A stretch of 6,258 bases of DNA from Flavobacteriales bacterium UBA7443. Lineage in GTDB: Bacteria; Bacteroidota; Bacteroidia; Flavobacteriales_D; Sanyastnellaceae. Below the pieces are notes generated by a model. It was not told the origin of the DNA and ran no database searches. It worked only from the letters and a program-made list of their open reading frames with translations. Positions 5,920-6,258 of this stretch are shown in pieces (position 1 is the stretch's first letter; each line of letters begins with the position of its first letter). The stretch is taken from NCBI GenBank assembly GCA_002477505.1, contig DLQB01000072.1, positions 392 to 6,649 on the forward strand, in the 5' to 3' direction. The translations under genes and the position numbers were made by a program.

Positions 5920-6258
5920 ATGAAGCCATTCCCTTCTTTGCTTGTTTTCAACCTCCTGTTCGCTTTCTGCGGCATGACAATGTACGCGGTTGCCCAAGAT
6001 TGTGCGAACGTTGAATTTGCAGTATTCAATACGACGGGAGGAGAAATCGCTCAACTGAATGTGGCGTATGAAATATCATTTCTCAATAGCGAAATAGCGG
6101 AGACAGGCCTTTGGGAGGTCACAGAGGCGGGGGTTTTTGCACCAATGTGCTTGCCTGTTGGTTGTTATTTCATCGCCATCGAAGGTGCGAGCGTGAATCC
6201 GAATGCCGTCGAAGTGCAATTGATGCAATCCGATTACATCATGATTTTGAGCGGATGG
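5920..6258 (+). CDS. Secreted protein of unknown function (N-terminal part, 3' truncated)
   Basis: An ATG five bases after the repeat-protein stop opens a frame that stays open to the window end (113 codons). The product begins MKPFPSLLVFNLLFAFCGM and has a clear signal peptide with a likely cut at AVA25-Q26. The Cys at 17 lies inside the hydrophobic core and does not form a proper lipobox, so a lipoprotein is unlikely. The mature part has beta-strand-like sequence with three cysteines (28, 77, 82). The segment MCLPVGCYFIAIEG (76-89) resembles the C-L-P-x-G-C-Y strand motif found in many surface proteins of Bacteroidota, often those using T9SS. The C-terminus, where a sorting domain would be, lies outside the window. 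Very close spacing suggests co-expression with the repeat protein. Confidence 0.75.
   Translation, partial: MKPFPSLLVFNLLFAFCGMTMYAVAQDCANVEFAVFNTTGGEIAQLNVAYEISFLNSEIAETGLWEVTEAGVFAPMCLPVGCYFIAIEGASVNPNAVEVQLMQSDYIMILSGW

Noticed and set aside
5968..5970. Cys17 of the last protein as a lipoprotein cysteine
   Set aside because: The preceding residues FAF do not fit a lipobox and a good signal peptidase I site follows at AVA-Q.
1..6258. CRISPR array, tRNA, rRNA, insertion sequence or inverted terminal repeats
   Set aside because: No short regularly spaced DNA repeats, no tRNA-like cloverleaf and no transposase-like frame were seen; nearly all bases are accounted for by coding sequence.

Overview
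All genes in this window lie on the plus strand and are packed tightly, with gaps of -4, +9, +6, +24, +72, +8 and +5 bases. No stretch over about 75 bases lacks a gene. The window suggests a member of the Bacteroidota, probably a free-living or marine Flavobacteriales-like bacterium. The reasons are a bacterial GH3 protein, a secreted FG-GAP protein ending in a type IX secretion system (T9SS) sorting domain with a YPNP motif, weak Shine-Dalgarno signals and a TTG start. Base composition is close to balanced, which is high for many Flavobacteriia. The lineage is an inference, not a reading.

Bases 1-3191 form a housekeeping/metabolic run. It holds the C-terminal half of a GH3-type acyl-adenylating enzyme, a uridine-kinase-family P-loop kinase that starts inside the GH3 stop codon, a small ArsC/Spx-like thioredoxin-fold protein with a CxxC motif, a ten-helix EamA/DMT permease, and a complete 3-hydroxyanthranilate 3,4-dioxygenase with both iron sites intact. 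The first four are close enough to share a transcript, and the dioxygenase may join them. Its promoter would lie upstream of the window. The functions do not form one obvious pathway.

Bases 3192-3263 are the longest spacer. They carry an imperfect direct repeat with a 20-base period and a 15-codon open frame whose stop overlaps the next start as ATGA. Either could be chance.

Bases 3264-6258 form a second run: a cytoplasmic TIGR03032/DUF4915-type protein of unknown function; a 514-residue secreted protein with five 'NPFGL...DxDGDGDxD...ENTGSAxxPSF' repeats, an unusually long basic N-terminal extension before its signal sequence, and a T9SS C-terminal domain; and the start of a further secreted protein that runs off the window. 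This three-gene cluster is the least explained part of the window. The best candidates for something undescribed are the cluster itself, the basic pre-signal extension, and the altered nucleoside pocket of the uridine-kinase-like protein.
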